This document shows, in pieces, positions 36,592 through 45,305 of a DNA stretch of 64,000 nucleotides; position 1 is the stretch's first letter, and the number at the start of each line of letters is the position of its first letter. A model generated the notes under the pieces. It saw nothing but the letters and a program-made list of their open reading frames with translations, was not told where the DNA came from and did no database searches. Source of the DNA: Sutcliffiella horikoshii (GTDB taxonomy: Bacteria; Bacillota; Bacilli; Bacillales; Bacillaceae_I); NCBI GenBank assembly GCA_001636495.1, contig KV440964.1:3550666-3614665 (forward strand), given 5' to 3'. The translations under genes and the position numbers were made by a program.

Positions 36592-36642
36592 ACTTGCATA
36601 TTTTTAGATTTTTGGTATAAAATAAATACGAACAAACGTTCT
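36592..36642 (+). promoter_or_regulatory. yhjD promoter with LexA (DinR) box
   Basis: TTGCAT near 36594 and TATAAA at 36616-36621 are about 16 bases apart. Directly downstream, 36629-36642 reads CGAACAAACGTTCT, matching the B. subtilis LexA box CGAACRNRYGTTYC at 13 of 14 positions. Confidence 0.7.
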
Positions 36643-36665
36643 AGTGGGTTAAGGGGGAAAGGTAG

Positions 36666-37043
36666 ATGACCAGATTATCAAAAGAACAAATAAACCTGTT
36701 TGAACAGGCGATTTATCTTCCTTTGTTACTTATTGTCCTCGAGAGGGATACAACCATCATCAAGGACAGCAGCATCAAATTAAAGGAACCCTACCTGGCG
36801 CTTATCGACCAGGTCATGCGAAAAATCCAGCTTCAACTTAAACAAATAAAATTGGACATGAAAAAACAACAGATGAAGCTCCACAAATTGAAGCAAGATG
36901 AGTCGTTTACTATGTATGCTTTTCTATTCAATGGTTACGAAGAACATCATAACTATTTCAACCCGCGAATCAGGAATAGAGTAAATGAGCTTTTAATGCA
37001 ATATATTGTGAAAGCAGAAGATAGCCCCACTAATGAAAAATAG
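36666..37043 (+). CDS. yhjD: YhjD-like hypothetical protein
   Basis: 125-residue soluble protein, mostly helical. Residues about 45-80 form a charged, Lys/Gln-rich helix (RKIQLQLKQIKLDMKKQQMK), likely a coiled coil. Function unknown. Assignment to YhjD rests on general resemblance and on its place beside yhjE-sipV and comK, as in B. subtilis. The promoter carries a strong LexA box, so SOS control is likely. The 3' end overlaps the convergent DUF421 gene by 14 bases with no terminator between. Confidence 0.7.
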   Translation: MTRLSKEQINLFEQAIYLPLLLIVLERDTTIIKDSSIKLKEPYLALIDQVMRKIQLQLKQIKLDMKKQQMKLHKLKQDESFTMYAFLFNGYEEHHNYFNPRIRNRVNELLMQYIVKAEDSPTNEK

Positions 37044-37752
37044 GAATCGACGGGTTTGATGCAGGATTGCGCAAAGACACATGCAATTGATTATTTTCGT
37101 TTATTGACGCGTAAAATACATTCTCCACAGTAGCTATTTGCTGTTTTAGCAGTTCCTCCCGAAGCCATGATTCATCTAACCCTTTATATGTTAGAGTTTC
37201 CCTATAGATACGTCCGTCCATTATGACAGGAAATTCTATTGAGTTTACGTATTCTGCAGGGCGAACATCTTCTACCCTTGCTGCCTCTTTTTCAGGCTTC
37301 AACTTTACAGAGAGATTTCCGTTCGCTTCGATTAGGGCAAAATAGACATCCTCCACCTTGAACACGTCTTTTTCTCTTAGCATCTGAAGAATATTGTCAA
37401 TCGAATAGCTAATCTGTTGCAAGTTTCTTATATGAAATTGCCCTTCATAAATGACCAGAGTTGGTTCAAAGGTTAACAGTCTGCCTACTCGATGGTTTTT
37501 TATCTTCGCCCACGCTATTACTTTCTGCAAAAGGGCTATGGCGATAATGGCACCTGCAGTGGGCAGATGATGGATGCTAGGGTCTGCTATATCAGCCCCC
37601 ACCACAGCCCCAAGCGTAATGATCACAATGAAATCAAATACAGGAAGTTCTCCAATAGATCGCTTTCCCATATATAAAGTAACTATCAACATAAGTGGAA
37701 GAATGGTGATGATTCTTCCAAGAACCTTTATAAAATCCAAGAATAGTTCCAT
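37030..37752 (-). CDS. DUF421 domain membrane protein (YetF/YrbG-like), copy 1
   Basis: 240-residue protein with three N-terminal transmembrane segments (about 10-28, 38-58, 62-80) and a cytoplasmic domain. The YMGKRSIGELPVFDFIVIITLGAVVGADIADP block is the DUF421 hallmark; the second half has EPTLVIYEGQ and a YetF-like C-terminal domain containing LDESWLREEL. Bacillus relatives are spore-associated in some cases; the role is not settled. It lies 23 bases downstream of a close paralogue in the same orientation, so the two form an operon made by tandem duplication. Confidence 0.87.
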   Translation of the reverse strand: MELFLDFIKVLGRIITILPLMLIVTLYMGKRSIGELPVFDFIVIITLGAVVGADIADPSIHHLPTAGAIIAIALLQKVIAWAKIKNHRVGRLLTFEPTLVIYEGQFHIRNLQQISYSIDNILQMLREKDVFKVEDVYFALIEANGNLSVKLKPEKEAARVEDVRPAEYVNSIEFPVIMDGRIYRETLTYKGLDESWLREELLKQQIATVENVFYASINENNQLHVSLRNPASNPSIPIFH

Positions 37753-37775
37753 GTTTGTCTCCCTTCATTTTGCCC

Positions 37776-38498
37776 TTAGTGAAAAATGGGTACACTTTGT
37801 GTGTAGCCGGGGGTTCTCAAAGTAATATGCAGTCTTCTCTCTTCATTGATCGCTGCATAGAAAACATCTTGGGTATTAACAATTTCTTTTTTCAGAAGCT
37901 CCTCTCTTAACCAAGCTTCATCTAACCCCAAAAGCTCAAGCGCTTTTGACTGGATTCTCCCATCCATGATGACAGTGTACTCTATGGAGGTTTTTGGGTG
38001 AGCAGACTGCACATGTTCCAGCTTAACCGGTTCCTTTTCAGGTTTTAATTTCACGGAAAGCTCACCGTTCGCTTCAATTAATGCGAAATGGACGTCCTCC
38101 ATACAAAACACATTCTTTTCCCTTAACATTTGCAGGATATTATCAATGGAGTAACTGATTTTGTGCATGTTTTTGATATGGAATTGTCCTTCATATATGA
38201 CCAAGGTCGGCTCAAAGGAAAGAAGCCTCCCAACTTTATGGTTCTTTATTTTCCACCAAGCAATCAGCTTTTGGAGAAGTGCAATGGCTATAATCGCCCC
38301 CACTGTCGGCAAGTGATGGACATTTGGATCAGCGATGTCCGCTCCAACTACCGACCCGAGCGTCAGGATAACGAGAAAGTCAAAGACAGGAAGTTCGCCA
38401 ATAGAACGTTTTCCCATGAATAGGGTGACGATGAGCATTAATGGCAATATGGTAATTATGCGAAAAAGCACCTTCAATAAGTCAATAAAAAGTTCCAT
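37776..38498 (-). CDS. DUF421 domain membrane protein (YetF/YrbG-like), copy 2
   Basis: 240-residue paralogue of the following gene, of identical length and with nearly the same N-terminal 80 residues (MELFIDLLKVLFRIITILPL versus MELFLDFIKVLGRIITILPL). Divergence is concentrated in the linker around residues 155-180 (KLEHVQSAHPKTS). Both end in a short IPIFH tail. The ATG is followed by the membrane segments without a cleavable signal. It is the first gene of the pair; its upstream region abuts the comK terminator. Confidence 0.87.
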   Translation of the reverse strand: MELFIDLLKVLFRIITILPLMLIVTLFMGKRSIGELPVFDFLVILTLGSVVGADIADPNVHHLPTVGAIIAIALLQKLIAWWKIKNHKVGRLLSFEPTLVIYEGQFHIKNMHKISYSIDNILQMLREKNVFCMEDVHFALIEANGELSVKLKPEKEPVKLEHVQSAHPKTSIEYTVIMDGRIQSKALELLGLDEAWLREELLKKEIVNTQDVFYAAINEERRLHITLRTPGYTQSVPIFH

Positions 38499-38562
38499 AA
38501 CATCGCTCCTCCATCCTTTTTCTTAGCGTTATTCAAAAAGGGTAGGATATGCATATTTGTCC

Positions 38563-38597
38563 AAAAAAAATACACCTTTCTTTTTCAAAAGGTGTAT
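38563..38597 (-). terminator. Terminator of comK
   Basis: 10-bp arms 38570-38579 and 38588-38597, followed on the minus strand by a long T-run. Confidence 0.85.
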
Positions 38598-38612
38598 CAG
38601 TGTGAATGTTAA

Positions 38613-39173
38613 TCAGCAATGCAGGTCCTTATTGTTCCTCAAACGGTACATCATTCCCGGAGTCGCGACAAAGCTCCGGTTGGCAGTGTTTCGCTTCCTA
38701 TTAACCCGTTGTTGGAGCTTGGCCCGAAAAAGGGAGGTGCGATGGACTTGGGCCTCATAAGAGGATTTGGAGATGAGAAATTCCACGATGGTGTTGTTCG
38801 GAAACATGACTTTCGTGTTCCCTGCTGGAGTTTTTTTGTATTCATATGCGTAATGTAGTGAAATCCAGATGCAGTTTTCATTTGTAGGTGATGCAGTGGG
38901 GAAAAAGAATATGTCATTCATCGGGTCAATGACAATTGGGGGTTTGTGTGTATAGCCGGAGATGCCCTTAGTACCTTGTTTTCTTCCTTCAAAGCTGGAC
39001 CCGTAGAAGTTGCAGCTGTCCTCAATAATTTTCATAGGAGGCAATGCTACATAGATTTCCCCTTCTTCCTCTAGTACCTTAGAATAGAGGTTCCCCTCCA
39101 ATTCAACGGGAATAATTGCCATTGTAAATCCATTAATTTCATAATCCACCGATATTTCTACACTATTCTTCAT
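38613..39173 (-). CDS. comK: Competence transcription factor ComK
   Basis: Master activator of late competence genes, binding AT-rich K-boxes in the minor groove. 186 residues from ATG 39173, chosen because AAAGGGTGAG lies directly before it; an in-frame ATG six codons upstream lacks such a site. Core motifs match what I recall of ComK: DSCNFYGSSFEGRKQGT, HKPPIVIDP and IFFFPTASPTNENCIWIS. The C-terminal region that would bind MecA/ClpC is diverged and ends in NKDLHC. The IDEAL gene yhzC is divergent, as in B. subtilis. The presence of the gene does not prove natural competence. Confidence 0.92.
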   Translation of the reverse strand: MKNSVEISVDYEINGFTMAIIPVELEGNLYSKVLEEEGEIYVALPPMKIIEDSCNFYGSSFEGRKQGTKGISGYTHKPPIVIDPMNDIFFFPTASPTNENCIWISLHYAYEYKKTPAGNTKVMFPNNTIVEFLISKSSYEAQVHRTSLFRAKLQQRVNRKRNTANRSFVATPGMMYRLRNNKDLHC

Positions 39174-39283
39174 CGTGCTCACCCTTTCCATACTCGATCT
39201 ACTGTAATCTCATGACAATAGAACTATCATTTTGTCTATATATGTATATTTTCCCAGAAAAACCAACCTGTGTAAAGGTTTTT

Positions 39284-39306
39284 AAAATATTTTAAATATT
39301 TTAAAA
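39284..39306. promoter_or_regulatory. AT-only tract between comK and yhzC
   Basis: A 23-bp run of A and T containing the tandem unit AAATATTTT, in the shared comK/yhzC control region. It is the kind of DNA bound by ComK, Rok or AbrB, but strict AAAAN5TTTT half-site pairs were not found. Confidence 0.35.
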
Positions 39307-39367
39307 ATTTGTTGATTTTTATAGCGTTCCTCAATATACTATTAAAAAGGCTCGAGGTGAGGAACTC

Positions 39368-39613
39368 ATGAAGAATGAGAAGTCTTATACGGAATTGATG
39401 AAAGCGAAAAAGATGAACAAGAAAGTGTCCGTTGAAGCCTATATGATGAATGTGTATGTCCAGATGATCATTGATGAGTCTTTATTCCACTACCACAAAA
39501 ACCTTCTGCAAGAGAAAATTGATTGTGCCCTTGATGCCAACGACCCTTCCCTGTTCCACTTACTTTCCGCCAGATATAAAAAATTCCTGAATGATTGGGG
39601 CGTTTCTGCTTAA
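39368..39613 (+). CDS. yhzC: IDEAL domain-containing protein (YhzC-like)
   Basis: 81-residue protein. The C-terminal half carries the IDEAL-domain pattern (LLQEKIDCALDANDPSLFHLLSARYKKFL), in which the IDEAL motif is represented by CALDANDP. The N-terminal part is basic and helical. IDEAL proteins such as YpiB act in various regulatory complexes; a ComK-associated role for YhzC is not established. It is divergent from comK across 194 bases and shares a terminator with aceA. GAGGTGAGG precedes the ATG. Confidence 0.8.
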   Translation: MKNEKSYTELMKAKKMNKKVSVEAYMMNVYVQMIIDESLFHYHKNLLQEKIDCALDANDPSLFHLLSARYKKFLNDWGVSA

Positions 39614-39634
39614 GAAGAAAAATCCCAAAAAATA

Positions 39635-39661
39635 AGAGAAGAGCTCATTTGGCTCTTCTCT
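39635..39661. terminator. Bidirectional terminator between yhzC and aceA
   Basis: Perfect 10-bp arms 39635-39644 and 39652-39661, T-rich on both exits. Confidence 0.85.
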
Positions 39662-39672
39662 ATTTCTTTTTA

Positions 39673-40962
39673 TTACTTTTTCGCTTGGTAAAACTGTGCC
39701 TCTTCTGTTGACCCACTTAAGGCGGTAGTGGAGGATGTACCACCGGAAACAAGCTTTGCCACTTCATCAAAATAGCCGGTTCCTACTTCACGCTGATGAC
39801 GGGTTGCCGTGTAACCATACTGCTCACTTTCAAACTCCGCCTGCTGCAGCTCAGAATATGCTCCCATACCACGATCACGGTATCCTCTTGCAAGTTCGAA
39901 CATACCATGATTCAACGCATGGAATCCGGCAAGGGTTACAAACTGGAATTTATATCCAAACTGCGCAATTTGCTGTTGGAATGTTTCAATAGTCGCGTCA
40001 TCCAATTTCGCTTTCCAGTTGAAGGATGGAGAACAATTGTATGCCAAAAGTTTTCCTGGGAACTTCTCATGTATTGCTTCTGCAAATGCTCTTGCCTGCT
40101 CAAGATTTGGCTCAGACGTTTCACACCAGATTAGATCTGCATATGGTGCATAGGCAAGACCACGAGCTATTGCCTGGTCAATACCCGCTTTCGTGCGATA
40201 GAAGCCTTCTGCTGTTCTCTCACCAGTTAAGAAAGCATGATCGTTCTCATCAATATCACTTGTGATAAGGTCTGCTGCATCCGCATCCGTTCTAGCAATC
40301 AATACGGTTGGAGTCCCCATCACATCAGCTGCCAGACGCGCCGAGATCAGGTTTTTCACAGCCGTTTGTGTAGGTAGTAACACTTTCCCTCCAAGATGGC
40401 CGCATTTTTTCTCAGAAGAGAGTTGATCCTCGAAGTGAACACCGGATGCACCGGATTCAATCATACCCTTCATTAATTCAAACACATTCAACTGACCACC
40501 GAAGCCTGCCTCTGCATCTGCAACGATTGGTGCAAAATAGTCCACCTCTTCGCTTCCTTCTAAGTATTGGATTTGGTCTGCACGCTGTAGGGCTTGATTA
40601 ATCCGTTTAACCACATGAGGCACACTGTTTGCCGGATAGAGACTTTGGTCCGGATACATATGACCGGATAGGTTTGCATCTGCGGCTACCTGCCAGCCGC
40701 TCAAATAGATGGCCTTCAGACCCGCTTTCACCTGCTGGATCGCTTGATTTCCTGTTAGAGCTCCAAGTGCATGCACGTATTCCTGATTGTGAAGAAGGTC
40801 CCAAAGCTTTTGTGCCCCTCTTTTTGCCAGTGTGTGTTCGATATCAATGGAACCACGTAATCGTAGCACCTCTTCTGCGGAATAGGGTCTTTCAATCCCG
40901 TTCCAGCGTTGTTCTAGCTCCCAGCTTTCCTCTAACTGTGCAATTCTTTCTTCTCTTTTCAT
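39673..40962 (-). CDS. aceA: Isocitrate lyase
   Basis: Cleaves isocitrate to glyoxylate and succinate in the glyoxylate shunt, allowing growth on acetate or fatty acids. 429 residues, normal bacterial length. The signature KKCGHLGGK with the catalytic cysteine near residue 186 is intact; AEAGFGG and SPSFNWK are further family motifs. It lies 30 bases after aceB in the same direction and ends at a terminator, so the two form an aceB-aceA operon. B. subtilis lacks this shunt. Confidence 0.95.
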   Translation of the reverse strand: MKREERIAQLEESWELEQRWNGIERPYSAEEVLRLRGSIDIEHTLAKRGAQKLWDLLHNQEYVHALGALTGNQAIQQVKAGLKAIYLSGWQVAADANLSGHMYPDQSLYPANSVPHVVKRINQALQRADQIQYLEGSEEVDYFAPIVADAEAGFGGQLNVFELMKGMIESGASGVHFEDQLSSEKKCGHLGGKVLLPTQTAVKNLISARLAADVMGTPTVLIARTDADAADLITSDIDENDHAFLTGERTAEGFYRTKAGIDQAIARGLAYAPYADLIWCETSEPNLEQARAFAEAIHEKFPGKLLAYNCSPSFNWKAKLDDATIETFQQQIAQFGYKFQFVTLAGFHALNHGMFELARGYRDRGMGAYSELQQAEFESEQYGYTATRHQREVGTGYFDEVAKLVSGGTSSTTALSGSTEEAQFYQAKK

Positions 40963-40992
40963 TATTATTTCCTCCCTTATTTTAGGTATCTA

Positions 40993-42588
40993 TTAATCTT
41001 CCAATAAACTATAAGCTGGAAGTGTCAAAAACTCGGCAAAATCATCATCCTTGATCAGGTTTTCAAATAGGGTTGCAGCCTGATCCAACTTCCCTTCTGA
41101 GTAGCGGGTTGGTCCTACTTTATCTAAGATGGCCCTCTTTTCTTCCTGAACCAGTTGTTTGACCAATTCTAGTGTAATTTGTGTTCCATCTTCTAGTGCC
41201 GCTTGTGGATGTCTTATCCATTGCCATACTTGGGATCTCGAAATCTCTGCTGTCGCCGCATCTTCCATCAGGTGGAAGATTGGCACTGCTCCGTTTCCAT
41301 CCAACCATGCAGCAATATACTCCATGCCAACATGAATGTTTTTCCGCAAACCATCTTCCGTTATTGTGCCATCCGGAATCTGTACCAACGTTTCAGGGGC
41401 GGCTATGACATCTTCCCTTTTAATGTGCAGCTGATTCTGTCCTGTCATATGTTCATTGAAAACTTCCAATGCCACCGGTACTAATGCCGGATGAGCCACC
41501 CAAGTTCCATCATGTCCATCTTTCACTTCACGAAGCTTATCTTCCCTTACTTTTGCAAATGCTGCAGCGTTGGCTTCCTCGTCATTCTTTACAGGAATCT
41601 GTGCCGCCATCCCACCGATTGCGAAGGCTCCTCGCTTATGGCATGTCTGTATAACTAATTGCGTGTAAGCCCTCATGAATGGTACTGCCATGGTGACCTG
41701 ACTTCTATCCGGTAACAGGAATGATGGGTCATTTCTGAATTTCTTGATGAAGCTGAAAATGTAATCCCATCTTCCACAGTTAAGTCCTGCAGCGTGTTCT
41801 TTCAGTTCATACAGAATTTCATCCATTTCAAATGCGGCCGTTATCGTTTCAATCAGAACAGTTGCTTTAATGGTTCCTTGTTCGATTCCCAACTCCTTCT
41901 GAGCGAAAATGAACACATCATTCCACAGTCTTGCCTCCTGATGACTCTCAAGCTTCGGAAGGTAGAAATATGGAGCGCTTCCATTTTCCAGAAGGACTTT
42001 GGCATTGTGGAAAACATACAACCCAAAATCGAAGAGGCTTCCTGAAACAGGCTGATCGTTTATCTTGATATGCTTTTCGTCCAAATGCCATCCCCTAGGT
42101 CTTACAAGGAGTGTTGCAATTTCTTTGTTCAGTTTATATTCCTTCCCATTTGACGCTGTGAAATCAATTTTGCGTTGGTTGGCATCCCTCAGGTTAATCT
42201 GCCCCTCAATCATGTTGCTCCATGTTGGGGAGGATGCGTCTTCAAAATCTGCCATAAATACCTTTGCACCGGAGTTGAGTGCGTGAATGATCATCTTGCG
42301 GTCAACCGGCCCCGTTATTTCCACTCTTCTGTCTTGAAGGTCCTGTGGGATTTTATTTACTTGCCAGTCACTTGTGCGAATAGCTTTTGTGCTTTCCAGG
42401 AAGTCTAACTTCTCTCCTTGGTCAATTCTTGCTTGCCTCTCTTTTCTTGATTCTAATAATTCTTTCCTGCGTTCGTTAAATGTGTGATGGAGCTTCTCGA
42501 GGAAAGATAAAGCTTCCTGTGTTAGTACAGTTTTATAGCCATTTTTTAATGGACCTGTAACGGTGATTCCTGTTGTACCAATATTCAC
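40993..42588 (-). CDS. aceB: Malate synthase A
   Basis: Condenses glyoxylate with acetyl-CoA to malate, the second glyoxylate-shunt step. 531 residues, the size of the A isoform. Visible are [11 protein letters not shown] with the general-base region, [24 protein letters not shown], and [21 protein letters not shown], where Glu binds Mg. The start is GTG at 42588 after AGGAG with 9-10 bases spacing. A TATAAT-containing promoter region lies at 42600-42680. First gene of aceBA. Confidence 0.95.
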   Translation of the reverse strand: MNIGTTGITVTGPLKNGYKTVLTQEALSFLEKLHHTFNERRKELLESRKERQARIDQGEKLDFLESTKAIRTSDWQVNKIPQDLQDRRVEITGPVDRKMIIHALNSGAKVFMADFEDASSPTWSNMIEGQINLRDANQRKIDFTASNGKEYKLNKEIATLLVRPRGWHLDEKHIKINDQPVSGSLFDFGLYVFHNAKVLLENGSAPYFYLPKLESHQEARLWNDVFIFAQKELGIEQGTIKATVLIETITAAFEMDEILYELKEHAAGLNCGRWDYIFSFIKKFRNDPSFLLPDRSQVTMAVPFMRAYTQLVIQTCHKRGAFAIGGMAAQIPVKNDEEANAAAFAKVREDKLREVKDGHDGTWVAHPALVPVALEVFNEHMTGQNQLHIKREDVIAAPETLVQIPDGTITEDGLRKNIHVGMEYIAAWLDGNGAVPIFHLMEDAATAEISRSQVWQWIRHPQAALEDGTQITLELVKQLVQEEKRAILDKVGPTRYSEGKLDQAATLFENLIKDDDFAEFLTLPAYSLLED

Positions 42589-42720
42589 GATATACTTGCT
42601 CCTTTCTTGTTATGAAACAGTTAGTATATTTGTATTGTATTATATAACAGAATGTTCGCGATAAAAAGACTTTTTTGAAAATTTATCCGTAAATATTTTT
42701 CGACACGGTCAAAATTCAAC

Positions 42721-42755
42721 AAAAAAAGCAAGCAACGGATTCTTTCACGCTGCTT
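42721..42755 (-). terminator. Terminator of the M48 peptidase gene
   Basis: 8-bp arms 42730-42737 and 42748-42755 (one G-U pair), T-run on the minus strand, overlapping the stop codon. Confidence 0.75.
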
Positions 42756-44013
42756 ACTCTTGCTCTACGTAACGCTCCAAATAAGCGATTCTGTCCACCA
42801 TTGGAGGGTGAGTATATCGAAAAAATTTCACTAAAGCTGGAGGATTCACTTCACTTAAACTTGATCGCGTTATTTCTTGGAAAGCTAAAATTGCCGGTTC
42901 CGGGTCCCCAGTCAGCTCCATCGCATATACGTCAGCTTTGTGTTCCTGATGACGTGATACCGCATTCGTTATGGGACTGGCAAGGAATAGTAGCAATGAG
43001 ACAAGTAACAGTAAAAGCGGAAGGGACGCAAGCTGACTCAAGCTATAGATTTTCCACCTTCGCCCAAATCTGTCTATGATTTTCCCTGCCGCCCAATAAA
43101 TCAAATAAAAGGCGAAGAAGGAAAAAATGATATAACCGGTAATACCGATTACAACATGATGCATGACGTAATGTCCCATTTCATGTGCCATGATGAACAG
43201 GATTTCATCATCCTGAAGACGCGTGAGGAGTGTATCCCAAAGAACGATACGAGAGTTCCCGCCAACTCCGGTGACATACGCATTGATGCTATTTGTTTTT
43301 TGGGACATATTCACTTCATACACACGGTCTGCCGGAATATCCGATTCTCCTGCAAGGTCCAGGATTTTCTCCTCCAGTACCTTGTCTTGAAGCTCGGTAA
43401 AATCATTATAAAGCGGATCGATGACAACCGGTTGGATGTACATCATAAAGAAAATGAACGGAATAAACAATCCCCAGGCAATGGCCCACCACGACTTTTG
43501 GAATTTACGAATGAGCACATAGAGGATTAGTACCACCAGCCACATGATGAGGATGCCTTCCCAGAAACCGACAATCTGGTCACGCATCCAGCCCGAGTAC
43601 GATTGAACGGTAATGCCATAGTCCCTTGAAAGAGAATAACGAAGGTAGCTTAGTGGAAAATGGATAACCGTGCTGAAAAGGGTCAGCCAAAATAAATAGA
43701 TACCTGCTTGAAGTGTTTTATAGCTTGTTATTTTCTCCGCCCATACTTGAATGGCTCTTGCCCCCCCTAAAACTAGAAGAAGGAAATAGAAAATCCATTC
43801 CACAGGAAGCGTCAAAAAGTAAATGGTGTTTCGTATCTTGGAATACTCTTCTGAGAGCATCAGCTCCTTGTTACTGAGAAACGTGGCTGGGTCGGCTTTG
43901 GTTCCTACAAGCTCAGCCGGAAGTGAGGTGTCCGCGCCCACCCATATATAAAAGGAAACTGCCACGGCATAAAATATGTAGCCAATCAGCGTCAACAAAA
44001 CTATTTTCTTCAC
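42754..44013 (-). CDS. yhfN: M48-family metallopeptidase (Ste24-like, YhfN-like)
   Basis: 419-residue membrane zinc protease. Seven or so transmembrane segments surround the catalytic motif MAHEMGHYVMHH (HExxH near residue 276); a downstream glutamate in EHKADVYAMELTG is the third zinc ligand. The layout is that of Ste24/CAAX-protease 1 relatives rather than the smaller HtpX. It probably cleaves membrane or signal peptides; the substrate is unknown. In B. subtilis yhfN lies near yhfL, as here. Confidence 0.87.
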   Translation of the reverse strand: MKKIVLLTLIGYIFYAVAVSFYIWVGADTSLPAELVGTKADPATFLSNKELMLSEEYSKIRNTIYFLTLPVEWIFYFLLLVLGGARAIQVWAEKITSYKTLQAGIYLFWLTLFSTVIHFPLSYLRYSLSRDYGITVQSYSGWMRDQIVGFWEGILIMWLVVLILYVLIRKFQKSWWAIAWGLFIPFIFFMMYIQPVVIDPLYNDFTELQDKVLEEKILDLAGESDIPADRVYEVNMSQKTNSINAYVTGVGGNSRIVLWDTLLTRLQDDEILFIMAHEMGHYVMHHVVIGITGYIIFSFFAFYLIYWAAGKIIDRFGRRWKIYSLSQLASLPLLLLLVSLLLFLASPITNAVSRHQEHKADVYAMELTGDPEPAILAFQEITRSSLSEVNPPALVKFFRYTHPPMVDRIAYLERYVEQE

Positions 44014-44130
44014 AGTTCCGTCCCCTCTCGTCCAGTCCTATCTTTCTTTATTTTATGGGATTATGCGTGAATATATTTACAGAATTGCAATAAATACCAG
44101 GCTGTTCTATCTTACAGTATGCATTTCTCC

Positions 44131-44439
44131 TCATCCCACAGCCCAGGAATATATACTCAATGCTGCTATGGCACTGATGACAACCAAAATGACATTCGCT
44201 CCAAAATAAGCGACAATGCATGCCACAGCTGCCCCAATCACCCCATACATGATATCTTCATTGATAAGAAAAATTCCTGGTACAATAAGCGCCCCTAATG
44301 TTGCATAGGGAACATTTTTCAATACAGCCTGGACGAATGGCGGGAGCTCCTTGCCTTGAAACATGACAAACGGAATCAGCCTCGGAAGATAGGTGACGAC
44401 GGCCATCCCCACAATCATGATGATAATAGTGCTATTCAA
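44131..44439 (-). CDS. azlD: AzlD-family branched-chain amino acid transport protein
   Basis: 102-residue membrane protein with three or four transmembrane segments, the small partner of AzlC in a branched-chain amino acid (or analogue) exporter. The N-terminal MIVGMAVVTYLPRLIPFVMF is typical of AzlD. It overlaps azlC by 8 bases and starts with TTG at 44439 after GGAGGGG, so translation is coupled. Confidence 0.88.
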   Translation of the reverse strand: MNSTIIIMIVGMAVVTYLPRLIPFVMFQGKELPPFVQAVLKNVPYATLGALIVPGIFLINEDIMYGVIGAAVACIVAYFGANVILVVISAIAALSIYSWAVG

Positions 44440-45157
44440 CTGCTTTCCCCTCCTTCAACCATCTGCTATATAAAATCTCTACACCAACCGCACTCGTGAT
44501 GGTTGCAAGAACGATGGACCATCCTGCAGCTATTCCTAACACTAAGGAAAAGATGGAATTAAGGATAGCAGCGGTCCCTGCAAGTACCACAACTTTCCGG
44601 TGATTTTTCAAGGAAGGCATCAATAAACCAACAAACATTGCATAAAGAGCAACTGCCATACTTTCCTGAAGGGATGCCGGCAGACTGCTTCCGATCACAT
44701 GCCCGACACCTGAACTGACCACCCAACTGGAATAGGCGATAAGGATGACACCGAACATATAGCCTGTCTGAATGGTTCCCTCTTTTGTTGCCGTCACAGA
44801 AAACGTTTCATCTGTAATCCCGAAAGAGAAAAGTGATTTTTTCCAAAGGCTCTCTTCCTCCACTTTTTCGTTCAGCGAGGCGCTCATCAAAAAATGACGG
44901 ATGTTCAGTATAAAAGTGGTCATGACAATTTCAAATACTCCAGAACCTAGAACAATCATATTAAGTGACATATATTGAGCCGCTCCGGCAAACACAAGCA
45001 AGCTCATCAGCACTGTTTCAGAGACCGTTAAGCCCGCCGATTTTGCCAGAAGCCCAAATGTAATAGCGATTGGTATGTAGCCGATTGCGATGCTGACTCC
45101 AGCTTGCAACCCGTTTCGGAAAGAAGAGGTTTTTCTGGCTGTGATGGTAGTTGCCAC
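44432..45157 (-). CDS. azlC: AzlC-family branched-chain amino acid permease
   Basis: 241-residue, roughly eight-segment membrane protein. Pattern GYIPIAITFGLLAKSAGLTVSETVLMSLLVFAGAAQYMSL is the AzlC hallmark. In B. subtilis AzlCD exports or imports branched-chain amino acids and confers azaleucine resistance under control of the Lrp-like AzlB. No azlB is visible here. The start is GTG at 45157 with AGGAG upstream. Two copies of TATACTAGTA lie in the leader (45171-45180 and 45199-45208) and may be regulator sites. Confidence 0.9.
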   Translation of the reverse strand: MATTITARKTSSFRNGLQAGVSIAIGYIPIAITFGLLAKSAGLTVSETVLMSLLVFAGAAQYMSLNMIVLGSGVFEIVMTTFILNIRHFLMSASLNEKVEEESLWKKSLFSFGITDETFSVTATKEGTIQTGYMFGVILIAYSSWVVSSGVGHVIGSSLPASLQESMAVALYAMFVGLLMPSLKNHRKVVVLAGTAAILNSIFSLVLGIAAGWSIVLATITSAVGVEILYSRWLKEGKAVE

Positions 45158-45170
45158 TGTGCATTTCTCC

Positions 45171-45208
45171 TATACTAGTAAATTGAATTATTAATAAATA
45201 TACTAGTA
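45171..45208. promoter_or_regulatory. Paired TATACTAGTA repeats upstream of azlC
   Basis: The same 10-mer, with a palindromic TACTAGTA core, occurs at 45171-45180 and 45199-45208, starts 28 bases apart, immediately before the azlC ribosome binding site. Confidence 0.45.
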
Positions 45209-45259
45209 GTTTGCTCGGTATGTAAAGGGTATTTCGGAATTCGAGATACTTATTTTTAA

Positions 45260-45293
45260 CTAAAAAACTCCCCCTTCATAAAGAAGAGAGAGT
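45260..45293 (-). terminator. Terminator of the enoyl-CoA hydratase gene
   Basis: 11-bp arms 45267-45277 and 45283-45293 with two G-U pairs, T-run on the minus strand. Confidence 0.7.
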
Positions 45294-45305
45294 CACTCAA
45301 AAAAT

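Noticed and set aside
39284-39306. ComK K-boxes (AAAAN5TTTT pairs) at comK
   Set aside because: The tract is AT-only, but the exact half-site spacing is not met, so it is reported only as an AT-rich tract.
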